Shown here: in pieces, positions 22,588-34,700 of the stretch
Numbering within the stretch: the first letter of the stretch is position 1
How the letters are laid out: every line of letters starts with the position of its first letter
Assembly: GCA_963978545.1 (NCBI GenBank)
Contig: OZ021727.1
Location: forward strand, 95,046,262 to 95,110,261
Direction: 5' to 3'
Source of the DNA: Linyphia triangularis
Lineage: Eukaryota; Arthropoda; Arachnida; Araneae; Linyphiidae
Length of the DNA: 64,000 nt
The notes under the pieces: generated by a model
Told to the model about the DNA's origin: nothing
Seen by the model: the letters and a program-made list of their open reading frames with translations, nothing else
The model's database searches: none
Position numbers and translations under genes: made by a program

Positions 22588-23995
22588 CTAGCTGAATACA
22601 CGTGCTTCGCTACACATTTTTTAATATGTGCAATATTTTAGCTAGCAGTAAGACCTCGGGATGCGGAAATCTGTCATACGTGTATATGTCCCAGTTTTTG
22701 GAGCTTCGCTCGCAGGAAGGTTCATCGCTACGCAAAATCGAGCTCGCTTCGCTCTCTGAAAAGTTCATTGACACAAAAGCACAGGCTTACTTCACTCGTT
22801 GAAAGTTTCATTTCTATGCAAGCATAGGCTCGCTTCGCTCGCTGAAAGGTTCATTGCTGCGCAAGCATAAGCTCGCTTCACTCACAAAAATCTAATTGCT
22901 ACCTAAAGCCTTAATATTGGAAGCCTCTCACTTGTCGAGAAAAAAAATTCCCCTTTAATACAATAATACAACACCCCTTTAAGATTATTTTAACTAGTGC
23001 TTGTGGAAAGCAAAATTTGAGGCCAAAACTACTTATGTAGAAACTTTCAGAGCTCTAGTCCTATTAGAAGTCACTTTTTGTGAAAAAATTAATTAAAAAA
23101 CAAATTAAAATTTTAACATTATTTTTGTCAGTCCAATTAAAAGGCCAAAATTAATTGTGTTGAAAATTTCAGAACTGTAGCCCAATTACAAATCGTTTTG
23201 TAAAATATTTGTAAATAATTTAAAAAAATTAAATATTTAAATTCTTGTTTTCAAACATTTATTTAGAAGGCCACAACTACTTATGTTGAAAATTTCAAAG
23301 CTGTAGCCCTATTTGAAATCGTTCTGTAAAATATATATGAATTAATAAGAAAAATTAATTAATAACGAACTAAACAAAAATTTTAAATTCTGTTTTTCTA
23401 AAGTCCAATTAGAAAGCCAAAACTACTTATGTTGAAAATTTTAGAGCTGTAGCCCTATTAGAAATCATTTTTTAAAATATTAATTAATTAATTAATTAAT
23501 TAAAAAGAAAGTAAATAAAAATTTAAAATTCTGTTTTTCAAAAGTCCAATTAGAAAGCCAAATTTACTGATGTTGAAAATTTCACAGCTGTAGCCCTATC
23601 AGTAGTCATTTTGTAAAATGTTTATTTAATTAATTAAAAAAGAACAAAATAAAAGTTGAAAATTCAGTTTTTCAAAAGTCCAATGAATTAAAAGGCCAAA
23701 ACTACTTATGTTGAAAATTTCAGAGCTGTAGTCCTATTAAAAATCGTTTTGTAAAATAATTTTTAATTAATTAAAAAAAACCTAAATAAAATTTAAAATT
23801 CTGTTTTTTAAAAGTCCAATCAGAAGGCCAAAACTACTTATGTTGAATATTTCAGAGCTGAAGCCCTATTAGAAGTCGTTTTGTAAAAAAATTTGATAAT
23901 TAATTAAGAAAATTAATTAAAAAAAAAAACTAATAAAATTTAAAAAATTCTGTTTTTCAAAACTACAAATAGAAGGCTAAAATTATTTATGTCTT
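22588..23995 (+). mobile_element. ACTAGCTGAATACCC-type dispersed element, copy 2
   Basis: It starts ACTAGCTGAATACACGTGC and repeats GCTCGCTTCGCTCGCTGAAA-like words. It then carries seven to eight ~130-145 bp units of the AACTACTTATGTTGAAAATT core between about 22994 and 23990. The array is longer than in copy 1. It stops abruptly at about 23990 without the ACAG-rich end, so this copy lacks its 3' terminus. Confidence 0.7.
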
Positions 23996-24230
23996 TCTTG
24001 CCCAAATATTTATTAAGTGGGCACGGACACCGGACCACACTTTTGACCAATTGAAAACAATACCCTCGGGCCAGGGTAAAAATGTAAAAAGTTCCCAAAT
24101 GCTATAAGTAGCCTGATATGATGTTTGGTTAATGTTAATTCCATTAGTGTTTGTCCGTTTGCTCAAAAATACTACTCCTTCTCTAATTGAATTTAAACAA
24201 ACAGTATTAATTTCTGATTAAGCTATAATA

Positions 24231-24776
24231 CACTATCTACCAATAAGTAATTGGACACCTATGATAAAAGAGATAAACACAATTTATTCAAATTCGATAG
24301 GTGGTTGAGCCTCTGCCTAAGGCAATTACAGTATTTAAACTCCGGGGCATGCTTTCCACAAGTGTTTGGATAATGGACAGTGGTATTTTTTCCCACTCGT
24401 CTTGGAGTGGACATGTGCGTTCTTTCACCGATTTTGGACGGTTGCTGCACTCCTTAATTCGGCGATCCTACTAGTCCCAGTGGTGTTCTGTAGGATTCAC
24501 GTCTGGACTCTGAGCAGGCCAGTCCAGTCGGTTCAGCCCGCTGTCATCATACTAATCCATGGTGGACCTCGCAACATGACAAGTGGCGTTGTCATCTTGG
24601 AAGTAACAATGATTCAACCTTAAAATTGCCACAGCGTAGGGAGCACATAGTTATCTAGGTTAGTGGAGTAGTAGTCAGCGTTGAGCCTACCATGAATTGG
24701 GATCAAGGGTGACGTAGATCAGGACTGCAGACATTCTCAATTGCATGAGTGTCCAAATACTTATTGGTAGATAGTG
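24231..24776 (-). mobile_element. Internally deleted Tc1-like transposon with transposase C-terminal remnant
   Basis: Inverted ends CACTATCTACCAATAAGTA and the complement TTATTGGTAGATAGTG are flanked by TA at 24229-24230 and 24777-24778. Minus-strand translation gives the C-terminal half of a Tc1 transposase: FQDDNATCHVARSTMD, LDWPAQSPDVNPTEHHWD, LQDEWEKIPLSIIQTL, ending near the terminal repeat. The second D and the E of the DDE triad are visible. In-frame stops occur, and the N-terminal DNA-binding half and first catalytic D are missing. At 546 bp it is a non-autonomous deletion derivative. Confidence 0.85.
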
Positions 24777-24789
24777 TATAAATAATATG

Positions 24790-25560
24790 GATTAAGGGAT
24801 CTAGATAAAATGTAGTGATATGTTGGGGCATTTTGCATAACTCGAATGCTGGACAAAAATCATTTTAATATTTTGGCATTATATAGGTGACATTGAAAAA
24901 CTGCAAAAATATTAATGCCAAATATGGAATGAGAGAGTTTTGCATAAACTTTGTTTTTTATAGAGAAAATATAGAAGAAAACTTCGTGCTTGATTGAAAA
25001 TCACTCCCACAGAAATTTTCTGGTTGCGCTCCTGAAGTTGTCTTAGATTCGTCGATGTTGATTTGAAGGCTATTGTTTGAAAAGACTATGTGATGGATAT
25101 TATAAGAATAATATTTCATTATTTATCGATTTCTATGATCACGTCACAAATCTTTCATTGGCTGATGTTTTTCAGTTATTATGTATTTTAAGTAGCAATC
25201 CGCAAGCTTAGCGAACTCGAAATTTTACAAGAATTAATGATCAGGCGACAAGATTACAAAGCAAACCCCCGGGGGGGGGGGGGGATACCCTTAGTATCCC
25301 CAAAACAATGTAGAAATAAATATTCATTATAGTGATATACACAATCAAGCAAAAGTTAACTCAATCATTTTGGAAAGCAATGATCATATACGATTTTCAA
25401 ATTTCATTATTTAATAAAAAAAAAGGCCTCTTTAGAGATATTGTTGACCATAATGGACAATTTCCGCATTGTCTAAAAACGAGTGAAATTAATTGATATT
25501 TATGAAGAATTTCTTTCTGATTCCAAACATCCAAACAAAAGTTCTTTTAAATAATTATAT
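24790..25560. other. Intergenic DNA, no gene recognised
   Basis: AT-rich sequence with a C/G homopolymer junction near 25266-25284. No supported coding sequence or repeat match is seen. Confidence 0.4.
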
Positions 25561-25569
25561 ATTTAAATA

Positions 25570-25735
25570 CAGTTAAACCTCGTTAACACGAAATCGATCC
25601 CAAAATTGTTCGCGTTAACCGAATTTTAGGTTGAGCGAATAAATTAACGTTAAGTTTTATATACATAGAATTGCCTTTACTCCGAGTTAAATAGATTTTC
25701 ACGTTAAGCCATTTCTTGTTCATGGGGTTTGACTG
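25570..25735. mobile_element. Pogo/Tigger-type MITE
   Basis: The 166 bp element starts CAGTTAAACCTCGTTAACAC and ends with the inverted complement GTTCATGGGGTTTGACTG, flanked by TA at 25568-25569 and 25736-25737. CAGTxxAACCTCG-type ends with TA duplication are the pogo/Tigger signature. There is no coding capacity. Confidence 0.75.
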
Positions 25736-25739
25736 TATT

Positions 25740-26810
25740 AATAAAAGAAAATGAACGACAACCTCGTCCTATCGCAATCCCATCAAAACAGTACGTTATA
25801 GCTGTGACGTCACGACATCCTTCCGTTCTCAATGGTTATCTTGAGGTTTCTGCCAAATCGTTGATGAGTGTTTCGTAGACATATCCAGTAGCGGTTGGCA
25901 CGATTTGCCAGAAATTTGCAAAATTGGTTTCCGCTGCTGTGTTTCAAGCCAAGTTGTTTCAGATGAAGTGACGTCACATTCGATTCGAGCCGAATGTGTC
26001 GTTTTTTTCTCCAAATCTAACAAGCGAACTTAAGTTGCAAATTTAAAAAAAAAAAAAAGAAACAGTGCAGTGAGCAGAAATTTTGTGTTTATGGCTTTTT
26101 CGAAACATTTAGAGTTGAATAAGAATAATAATAAAAAAAAAAAAAATGCGTGAATTATCCATTATCGCAATGGCCAAAAAACATCAAATTGGGGATAGTT
26201 TTTTCGATGTAATGGGAATGTCCGGAGAGAAGGAAACTCTATGGTGATGACCTTCGTTTTACCAACTTTTTACACCTTTATCGAATTTTTAATAGAATTT
26301 CGTGAAATAATTTAATATATAATAATTAGAAGTAAAAAGGAATAGTTAAATAAAAGGATATTCAAATAGGAATTGTGTTATAAAAAGAATCGTTAAAAAA
26401 AATGTTTTATGGTGCTGCCCTCTACTAGATTGTCAACTAACTACGTGCTACTTTACCGCCATCTGTTATGCTTAGAAAAAACTAGACTTTGACACAACGT
26501 CTACTTGCTTAATATTCCTCATTCAAACTAGTTTCTCAAACATTATGAACAAATAAACAGTTATTTTTTTCCCTTTCCCAAATCTTTTCAGTAGTTTTAA
26601 ATCAGTAATTAATAATCTTTATCAAGTAAAAATCTTAAATTGAGTATATAATATTTGCTTATTGGTAGAAATAGTTTAAACAAATGATCAGTTATAAGAA
26701 AAATACGCTCCAAATTGTTTAAATAAAATCAGTTATATTACTCGTATTCTTTTTATTACAAAATGATATTTTCTCTAATAAAAAATAAAAATACACTATA
26801 ATGCTATACA
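25740..26810. other. Intergenic DNA with A tracts; no gene recognised
   Basis: A minus-strand frame at 25829-26023 has no recognisable domain. A segment near 26145-26205 (ATTATCCATTATCGCAATGG) resembles part of the snap-back repeat that follows, suggesting a fragment of the same family. Confidence 0.35.
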
Positions 26811-26811
26811 A

Positions 26812-27062
26812 ACTAGGGTTGTGGGACGTCGCAATCTCTCAATAACACATAATACTGACGAGGATTTGTGTCATTTACCGATTTTAAATTTTCATCATTC
26901 ATTTAGCAAAAATAGCCAGTTTGGTGATATTTTTCGTGATAATTCTTGCATGGGGTCTTTTATGTATAAAAAAAAAAAACTCCGCCAAAATGATGCTTTT
27001 GGCGATGTACTTTTCTATAACTCTTATATTATCCTTTCGTGAAAATGAAACTGACAGGGATG
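26812..27062 (-). repeat. Snap-back dispersed repeat, second copy
   Basis: Reverse complement of the 7815-8092 repeat. It is bounded by AAACTAGGG on the left and contains CAGTTTGGTGATATTTTTCG, an A tract at 26969-26980, and GATAATTCTTGCAT. Frames on both strands here come from the repeat. Confidence 0.55.
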
Positions 27063-27260
27063 AGTTTGGTAAAAAATCAAAAAGCTGAAAACAAAACTCC
27101 AAACGTTTTATGCGTAAAACACATTTTAAGCTATACTTAAAAAAATTATGGTTTTCCATGTGCGTTTATAACACTGCACCTTCTCTGTTTGTCCGTGAGA
27201 AAAATGGTACAAAATAGAGGCACCTAGATGTAGGGATACACTTTGTGCCGTCCAGGCATG

Positions 27261-27291
<31 letters not shown>

Positions 27292-27649
27292 GCCTTTTAA
27301 AGCGATGCAATCCGGCAAAAACTTAAAATGTTCAACAAAAGTCAAACAACTTTAAGCAACTGTACCATATTGACATACAGGCCGAATATAATTAAACCTA
27401 GTTTTCTAAATTTTTAAGCAACATTTTAAGTACTAAAATCTTTATATTTAAATTTCTATTCCTACCATTCAGCTTGTTCAATAAAATAAAAAGCAACAAA
27501 CAATTGTACATACAATTGCAGTTAAAATAACAACTTTAAACACAGCTTCTTTAGAAATTTTTTAATTAGGACTAATTTTCAGAATATTTTTATATCATTT
27601 TTATACAAAATGATATAAAAATTTTAGTATAGATTCACATGAAACGGCG

Positions 27650-28440
27650 AAATCGATCCTTAAACAGGCACTAATCACGGATATAGCGGTTATCGCATTT
27701 ACTGAAGTCTAGGCGAATGGCTACAAAACGGTGTTGAAAATCTCGGTAATAGCCGTTATTGTATCAGAGTAAACCTCGGCGAAAATGACCATCACTGTAA
27801 CGAAAGCAATAGCGCTTGCAATACCGGCGAAAATCTAAATATCAGCCGAAATGAAAATCGCAACAAAGTGAGTATCGGCGAGTGTCCACGATATCTGCAC
27901 GGTAATATCGACATTTTCTTGGTAATACTAGAACAAATTTCGGTAATATCGGATGTTATCAAAGTACGGCATTCTACGAAAAAACAACTCTTACGCCAAC
28001 TGAAATATCAAAGTTAGAACCTAATATACCGGAGCAACTATCAACAATAACGCTATTGTATGGATGTAACACTCGACGAAAATTACCATCACAAAATCTC
28101 GGCGATAGCGCAATTCCTCATGGTAATACCAACATTCTTTCGGTAACAGCGATGCTAATTTTAGATTTTACAACAGGGTAGCACACTCAACGAAAATGAC
28201 CATCTCATAACGTATATCAGCGTTAGCGCCGAAGATACCGGAACAATTCTCAGCAATAACGCTGTTATTTCGGCGCAATACTCCGGGAAAATGGTCACCA
28301 CAGCAACCTAAATCAAAGCGATAACGCATGTCCTAGCCACACAAATCTCGGCAGTAGCGGACATTACATCAGCGTAACGCTTAACGAAAACAAGCAACAC
28401 ATACTAATGTAAATAAACAATAGTTCCGTGGATGTCAGAC
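27650..28440. repeat. Decayed ~100-bp tandem array, rich in CG dinucleotides
   Basis: A degenerate core like CTCGGCGAAAATGACCATCA recurs at about 27772, 27869 (TATCGGCGAG), 27960, 28069 (CTCGACGAAAATTACCATC), 28183 (CTCAACGAAAATGACCATC), 28278 (CTCCGGGAAAATGGTCACC) and 28376. Spacing is 91-114 bp. Between cores, CGGTAATA, ATAGCG and AATAACGCT words recur. CG dinucleotides are far commoner than in the flanking AT-rich DNA. No open frame runs through it. It looks like an old satellite or minisatellite block. Confidence 0.55.
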
Positions 28441-28959
28441 TTCGAAGCAAGAGCATTATTAGTATACGTTAATCGCGTGAAATCGTAAGAAGGAATTTAC
28501 ATTTTGACCAGAGAAAAAAAATGACCCAAAAGGTTCAAATCTCGACGCAGTTGGAAGTATACAAAATGCGAGTTGGAGCGCCAATCTGACTAAAATAATG
28601 AATGCATTTCAGTGGATTTTTGTACTTGGAGCAGGAATACAGCAGGAATGTGTAGCGACCCCTAAGCGATAAGTTGCCCGATCTTTCGGAAGTGAAGCTT
28701 CTTCGAGGTTCAGCCTTAGAAAAAAAGTTATTTTTCCGTGGGATAGAAAAACCGGGAAAACACGGATTTTTTCAGGAATTAGAAAAGCGGAACTTTAATT
28801 GAAAAAGCGGAATTCTTCTTTTTCTAAAAAATTAAAAAAGCGGAATACCGCCACATGGCGGAAGAAACTCATCCCTGAACTGAGGAGAGAAGAAAAAACG
28901 ATCGTTGATGAGGTATTCTTGAGGAAAGAGAACTATGTGTTACACCGGCATTTGTTTTT
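28441..28959. other. Intergenic DNA with a GCGGAA-rich repeat fragment
   Basis: Around 28790-28880, AAGCGGAA words and GGCGGAAGAAACTCATCCCT resemble 61750-61826 (GGCGGAAAAATCTCATCCCT). This indicates another dispersed repeat family. No coding sequence is recognised. Confidence 0.4.
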
Positions 28960-29370
28960 CAACTTTTTACAGCGTTAAAGGATTTTTACGGGAATTTCGG
29001 GCATGGGTATGTTTAGAACACCTTAAAAGGCATTAGCACAGCGATTTTGAACAAAATCGTTAGAGCAGTTTTTTAGAAATTACTGAAAAAAAATGATTTT
29101 TTCAATACCTTATGCGCATGCGCGATTTGGAAGAAAACCTTAACGGTAAATCAATGTGCCACCACCAACCCTCACACCAAATCTGAACATCATGGGTCAA
29201 TTTGTTCGGGAGTTATGCTGACCACATACACACATATTTTTTTCTAAATCACTTTTTTAAAATCAGGATGTTCCACAAAGAGAAGAAATGAAAAAAAAGG
29301 ACGTTTTCTTTTTGACCGAATGCTATACTTTTATTACCCTATGTATACATATGGGTAATTGAAAGTAAAA
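28960..29370 (-). repeat. Dispersed repeat, second copy of the 7310-7735 family
   Basis: The reverse complement aligns with 7310-7735: TTTCAATTACCCATATGTATAC, GGTCAAAAAG, CATCCTGATTTTAAAA, and AACTCCCGAACAAATTGACC followed by a related word. It is diverged and lacks the long homopolymer of the first copy. Confidence 0.6.
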
Positions 29371-30485
29371 AGCAGTGCATAGATTGTGGCACAGTCACTT
29401 TGAAAATATGATGACTCATGTACTTTCCATAAATTACCATTCTTTGAAACCTCTGTTTAAAGCTTTATACCGAGAAAAATGGTGACAGCAAAATTCTTTG
29501 AAAAAGTGGCATTTATTTATTAGATACATATGGAAACGTATTTTATATTTATAAATAATTTTATCATTGGCAGAGACAAAGGGATTAAAAAAATTAATGA
29601 TGATTTAATTAAACTTTCTTTGTTAAAAATACTTTTCCTGTGTGTGCAAGGATTAATATTTCGGTGTTCCTTTGTTTAAGGTGTTTCATATTAAGTTGAT
29701 TTGGAATTTAATTATGTTTTAAAATGCATGATAGGAAGAATTAGTCACCAGCTACTATAAATGAAATTTTTCCAACAAAATTTCATACAAGAATTACCTT
29801 TTTTAAGTTGGTGCCAATGATGGGTATACAGTTTCTTTTAGGAATCCAGAATGTGATTACAAAATACATTTTTAAATATTTCAAAAGAAAACGAACAAAG
29901 GGATAAATTTTCAAACATTTTTTGCATAATAACATGAAAGAGTTTTAGATTCATAATGAATCTTAGTAACGACGAAAAACAAAAAAAAAAGGAACGTCTT
30001 TAAAAGGTACTTAACAAAGTAACAACTTTTTCAATTTTGCGGAAAAAAAACCTCAAAATCCGCTAGTTGTGTAATTTTTGATTGATTGTTATATTCGTAA
30101 ACTTAGAAATGAACCTTTCAGTAAGCCTTCTTCATGCTACAAAGGAATCTCATATGAAATTAAAGTAAGACAGTAAAAAAAACTTTTTGAGTTGTTTGAT
30201 TCACATCTGCAAATTTTTCATTTGTCAAAAACATTTGTTTTAAAAACAAAAGTTTGAAGTTGTACAGAAATATTTGACACCCTATATTTTTTTTAATCTT
30301 AACTTTGTCTTACTTTTAACCTTTCATTTCCAGTTAACTAGAATTACTTACTAATTCTTATGCTATCTCCCATCAACTTGAATTCATAATATGTAGGCAA
30401 TATTTACTTTTATATTTTCTCATCAAATTGAATTCCATGTGTCAAAGCAAAAATAAGTCAGAATTTTTTTTTTATAAACTTTTAA
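29371..30485. other. AT-rich DNA, no gene recognised
   Basis: No supported coding, RNA or repeat feature is seen here. Confidence 0.4.
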
Positions 30486-30881
30486 CAGTGTTCCCTCTCA
30501 AATCACAGAATGAAAATCAATGACTTTTAAGCACCTAAATAATGTGTTAAAGGACTGTTGAAAATTTATTTTCAGGCATCATGTCTATTTATCAATTTTT
30601 AATAAAGTATATTCTACCAAAAAAGTTACAAGTTGGTGAATGTGTAATACAAATATATCAGAGCAGAAAAGTGGAGGTTGTCACTCTGAAATAGCAAGTC
30701 CAAGTTGTATTTTTATAAATTTTGCAGTTGGACACACAACATTGGCAAAAATTAAGGACTTTTAAGGACCTCTAAGCATTTTCAAGGACTTTTAAGCACC
30801 TCTAAGCATTTCCAAGGCCTTGAAAATAAGTTCGAAAATATTAAGCACTTTTAAAGACTTTCAATGACAGTGGGAACCTTG
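30486..30881. mobile_element. hAT-like MITE with 5-bp TTTAA duplication
   Basis: The left end CAGTGTTCCC and right end GGGAACCTTG are near inverted complements. Inner arms also pair: ATCAATGACTTTTAAG against CTTTTAAAGACTTTCAATGA. TTTAA flanks both sides (30481-30485 and 30882-30886). The interior repeats AAGGACTTTTAAGCACCTC words. A CAGGGTTCCCACAC-like end near 3452 suggests a relative inside the composite element. It is non-coding. Confidence 0.55.
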
Positions 30882-30886
30882 TTTAA

Positions 30887-31725
30887 ACATACTTATTATC
30901 ACATTAAAAATTCTATTCAAATTATTACTTAAACATAATCAAAATATTTTTCCTGAACTGTTTTATCATATTAGTTTGTTCTTGAAGTTGTGTTTGTGCT
31001 AGATTTGATGTTTTACAGAATTGTCAGTTTTCACCAGTATAAATTTCCATAGGTTATACTATATATTTATTCATCAAAAAGCATTTTAGAATTAGTACTT
31101 AAAATTATTTATCAGAAGACAGTTTCAAATTATTAATAAGTTTAAAAGTAGAATAAATAAGATTATTTTTTTATTACTTGTTATTAATAAGTTTAAAAGG
31201 TGAATAAATAAGATTTTTTTTTTTATTATTATTACTTGATCATCAATCAGTGAAAAAAAATCTGTTGATTAAATTAAGATATTTTAGCCACAGTAATTGT
31301 TATACTATTGAAAATTATCCCTAATAATCTCCAAAGACAAATATGCCCTTAAAAACATGAGAAATAAACTGTCTTGCTTCGATTGACTCATTGAATCACA
31401 TTTTGGTACCAATTACGTGATAATTAAAACCTTAAGATGTTTTTTTTTAAATAATATTTTGAAAAGTTTGCTCACATACTTTGATACCACTCACAATACA
31501 CACAATAAAAACAAGCAAAACTAAACAAATAAAAGAGAAATAAACACACACAGCACAAATACAAGATTAAAAACAAATTATTATTAAACAGATTATTATT
31601 AAAAATTGATTATTACTATTACAAACAGATTATTATCAAACAGATTATTAATAAATTCAAACAAATTATTAATAATTAAATACAAAAACTGATTGCCCCC
31701 CCCCCCCCCATGTTTGAAATACATT
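30887..31725. other. AT-rich DNA downstream of the minus-strand gene
   Basis: A ~62 bp imperfect tandem duplication (TTATTAATAAGTTTAAAAG... twice) lies at about 31131-31250, and ACAGATTATTATTAA words repeat at 31565-31680. A run of about 14 C at 31696-31709 follows the stop codon of the minus-strand gene. This is likely 3' untranslated or intergenic sequence, and the polyadenylation site is not resolved. Confidence 0.4.
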
Positions 31726-34700
31726 TCATTCCTTTTCAACTACAGGAACATTATCAATGATTTTCATCCAGTTTTCCACCGTAATGTCTACCTTCTCATA
31801 GATTTTTGCTAAAATAAAGAATTCAAAAATTTAAATAAACTTGAAAATATATTAAAATACAATAAGATCAGTAAAAGTAGGCACAGAAACAAAAGATTTT
31901 GAAATATCTTGATATTTTAGAAAAAGACAAATATCAAAAACTAGAAATTTTAATTTCTAAAATTTCAAAGAAAAAAAAAATATATATAAATAGTTCTACA
32001 AAATCCATTGATAATAAAAGTTCACGTCGACTTTTACTATTGTAACTTTTCACAGTAAAATTTTTATAAAATTTAAGAATATGTTTTTAAACTTAAACAT
32101 TTACGAATTGAAACATAATAATCCGTTACAACTCATTCTTATTAGATTTAGAAGTATTTAATTTGTCTAGAAGGTAGAAAATATCCCCCACCACCAAAAA
32201 AAGAAACTCTCTAATAGTACATTGAATATTCACAAGAGTAACTTTTGTATTAAGACAAAAGATTTGAAAATATCTCACCTCGCTTTGATTTCCTTTCTGT
32301 AATTAATGCTTCCTTTACCTTCAATTCCGCTATTGCGCTTTCTAGTTCTCTCTTCCTCTTATTTAATTTTTCCTTTTTTGCATTGTTTACTGAAATTGAA
32401 TAGGAACACTTAAAGAAACTAGCTAAGACAAGATAGAACGTATAACTCAAAGCAAAAACAAAATTATTAAATTTATTTCAAGTCATCAAAAGTATTAATT
32501 ATCCTCATAAATCTTTAGAGTCTGTGTAATTAAAGAGTACTAGAGAACAATATAAATCACTTAAGAGAAAAAGTCCTTAGATATTTAGAAACTGTGCTTC
32601 ACTGCAATGTCTTAGAATATAAAACTTTGATTTTTAGGTGATATAACTGAATAGTAAAATTGGTTTTCCAGTTTTGTCTTCCACTAAGCTATTTATAAAA
32701 AAGGAGAATGTTTACTTTAACCTAAGAAAGCTAACCTATCCATAATCTTGATATAAATTTTTCTTTAAAATTATTTGCCCAAACAGATAAATATACATGT
32801 ATATAATCTTTGACACTTTAATACATTTTGAGATAAATTATCACAGCAATGATTAGTTTACATGTACTAAGATATTGCAAAGAATAGTATCTACACAACA
32901 GCATACTAATTAAGAAACATGAAAACAAAGTACCCAAGAATTTTTTGTCGTTGATGCACTATAAAACATTGAGACTAAAAAGAAAGATGTGCTTACCTTT
33001 CTTATACCTTGTCGTAATATAAGTTCTTGGTGGCCAATTTTCTTTTCCTCCTAAGGGAGATAAAACAAGATATTACAGCAAAATCTAGAAGCAAAACCAG
33101 AGCTAAACTTCACCTCCAAAAGAACAAAAATGACAAGAACAAAAATAACATGTTAGGTGATACGATAAAAACTACATTAAAATGGATACAGAAGTAAGAA
33201 AGTTCAAGAGATACAAAAACGTTACATAAAAAAGAAAATCAGAACTATGAACACAAATATTTGTTAGTTCTAAGTTCTAAAATAAATTGCAAACATTGTA
33301 TTGAAAAATGAACAGCAAATTAAATATTTGGTCAAATACCTGCATTGAAATAGTCTGGCTCATACAAAACTTCATTAAGTTTCGATTGTTCCTGCTCGTC
33401 AACTCTTACTACAAGAGAATTAAAAGAATTTGATTAGAAAACCTAGCACTATTGATTATTTTCTAAGTGTAAAGCATATTGCATAAGCTTAGGTACATTC
33501 AATACCAGTTGCGAACACAGGATTTTATTTCAAAAGCATACATCAGTCATATAAAGTCAAAATCTTGAGACTTTAGACGTTTCCATTTAAAAAAAGTAAT
33601 TTTCAGCAAACATTTCATTGTTAAAGCTTCAAAATTGATTTTTTTTAGTCCATGAATGCGTAATTTTATGCAACATTTGAACCTGTATTTTGAGCTAATT
33701 CACAAGTCAGCTCAGAACAGTTTAGAAAATAAAAAAATAGTTTATACGGAATAGGGTTTCTCTCATCAAATATTTCGTATTGCACATTAGCTGCTAACAG
33801 AGCTAATTCAATGACAATTCATAGAAAAGTTAAGATTTTGTAGTTTTCTCCAATGGGAAATGCCACCATTTTAATTATAAATTATTGAAAGTTGACTCAA
33901 AAGCTTGCATTATATTTCTTTTAAGTTTTGACAATTATCTCCATCATATTTAGTAAAATTTTTATGGCACTGGTTCAGGTGTCTTCTGTCCTAACAGAAA
34001 AATAAAGCTGTCTTTCTCTCTGGGCAAGCTGGCTACTGTACTTCAGGCTGAGGTTCTTGCAATCACTGCCTGTGCCTACAACTGTCTAGATAGGGGGTTG
34101 TTAAGAGGGTCATAAAGATTTTCTCTGACAGCCAAACTGCGCTACAGAGTCACTGCTTTACCTCTAAAACAGTGTGGGAATGCCACAATGCACTTGAAGA
34201 TCTGGCTGAAATAAACAAGGTGTCTCTTCTCTGGGTCCCTGGTCACTGTGACTTTGAGGAAAATGAAATGGCAGACCAATTAGCAAAACATGGTTCTGAA
34301 TTGTCTTTTGTCGGACCAGAACCTGTCTTGGTTTGTTAACGACCAAGCCCTATCAAGCATGGTTCCAATCTAAAGATCAAAGACAAGCCAAAGAGCTCAA
34401 TCAACAGTCACCCTGGACTAGATCAAGGGATATACTAAAATTGAGCAGAAGAGATATAAAGGTTGTTGTAGGCCTTTTAACTGGATATTGTACCTTAAAT
34501 AGACATCTTAATATGTAAGTGTTGTAGATGACTCACTATGTAGAGGTTGTCGTATGACAGAGGAGAGCTCTACGCACGTCTCGTGCAAATGTGAATACTA
34601 CTCTGCCCAACGATTTGAATACCTGGAATACCATTGTATCGATCCCTGGGAACTGTCAAATGTTGCAATCAGGTCTATACTGAAATTTATTTCGGCAAAC

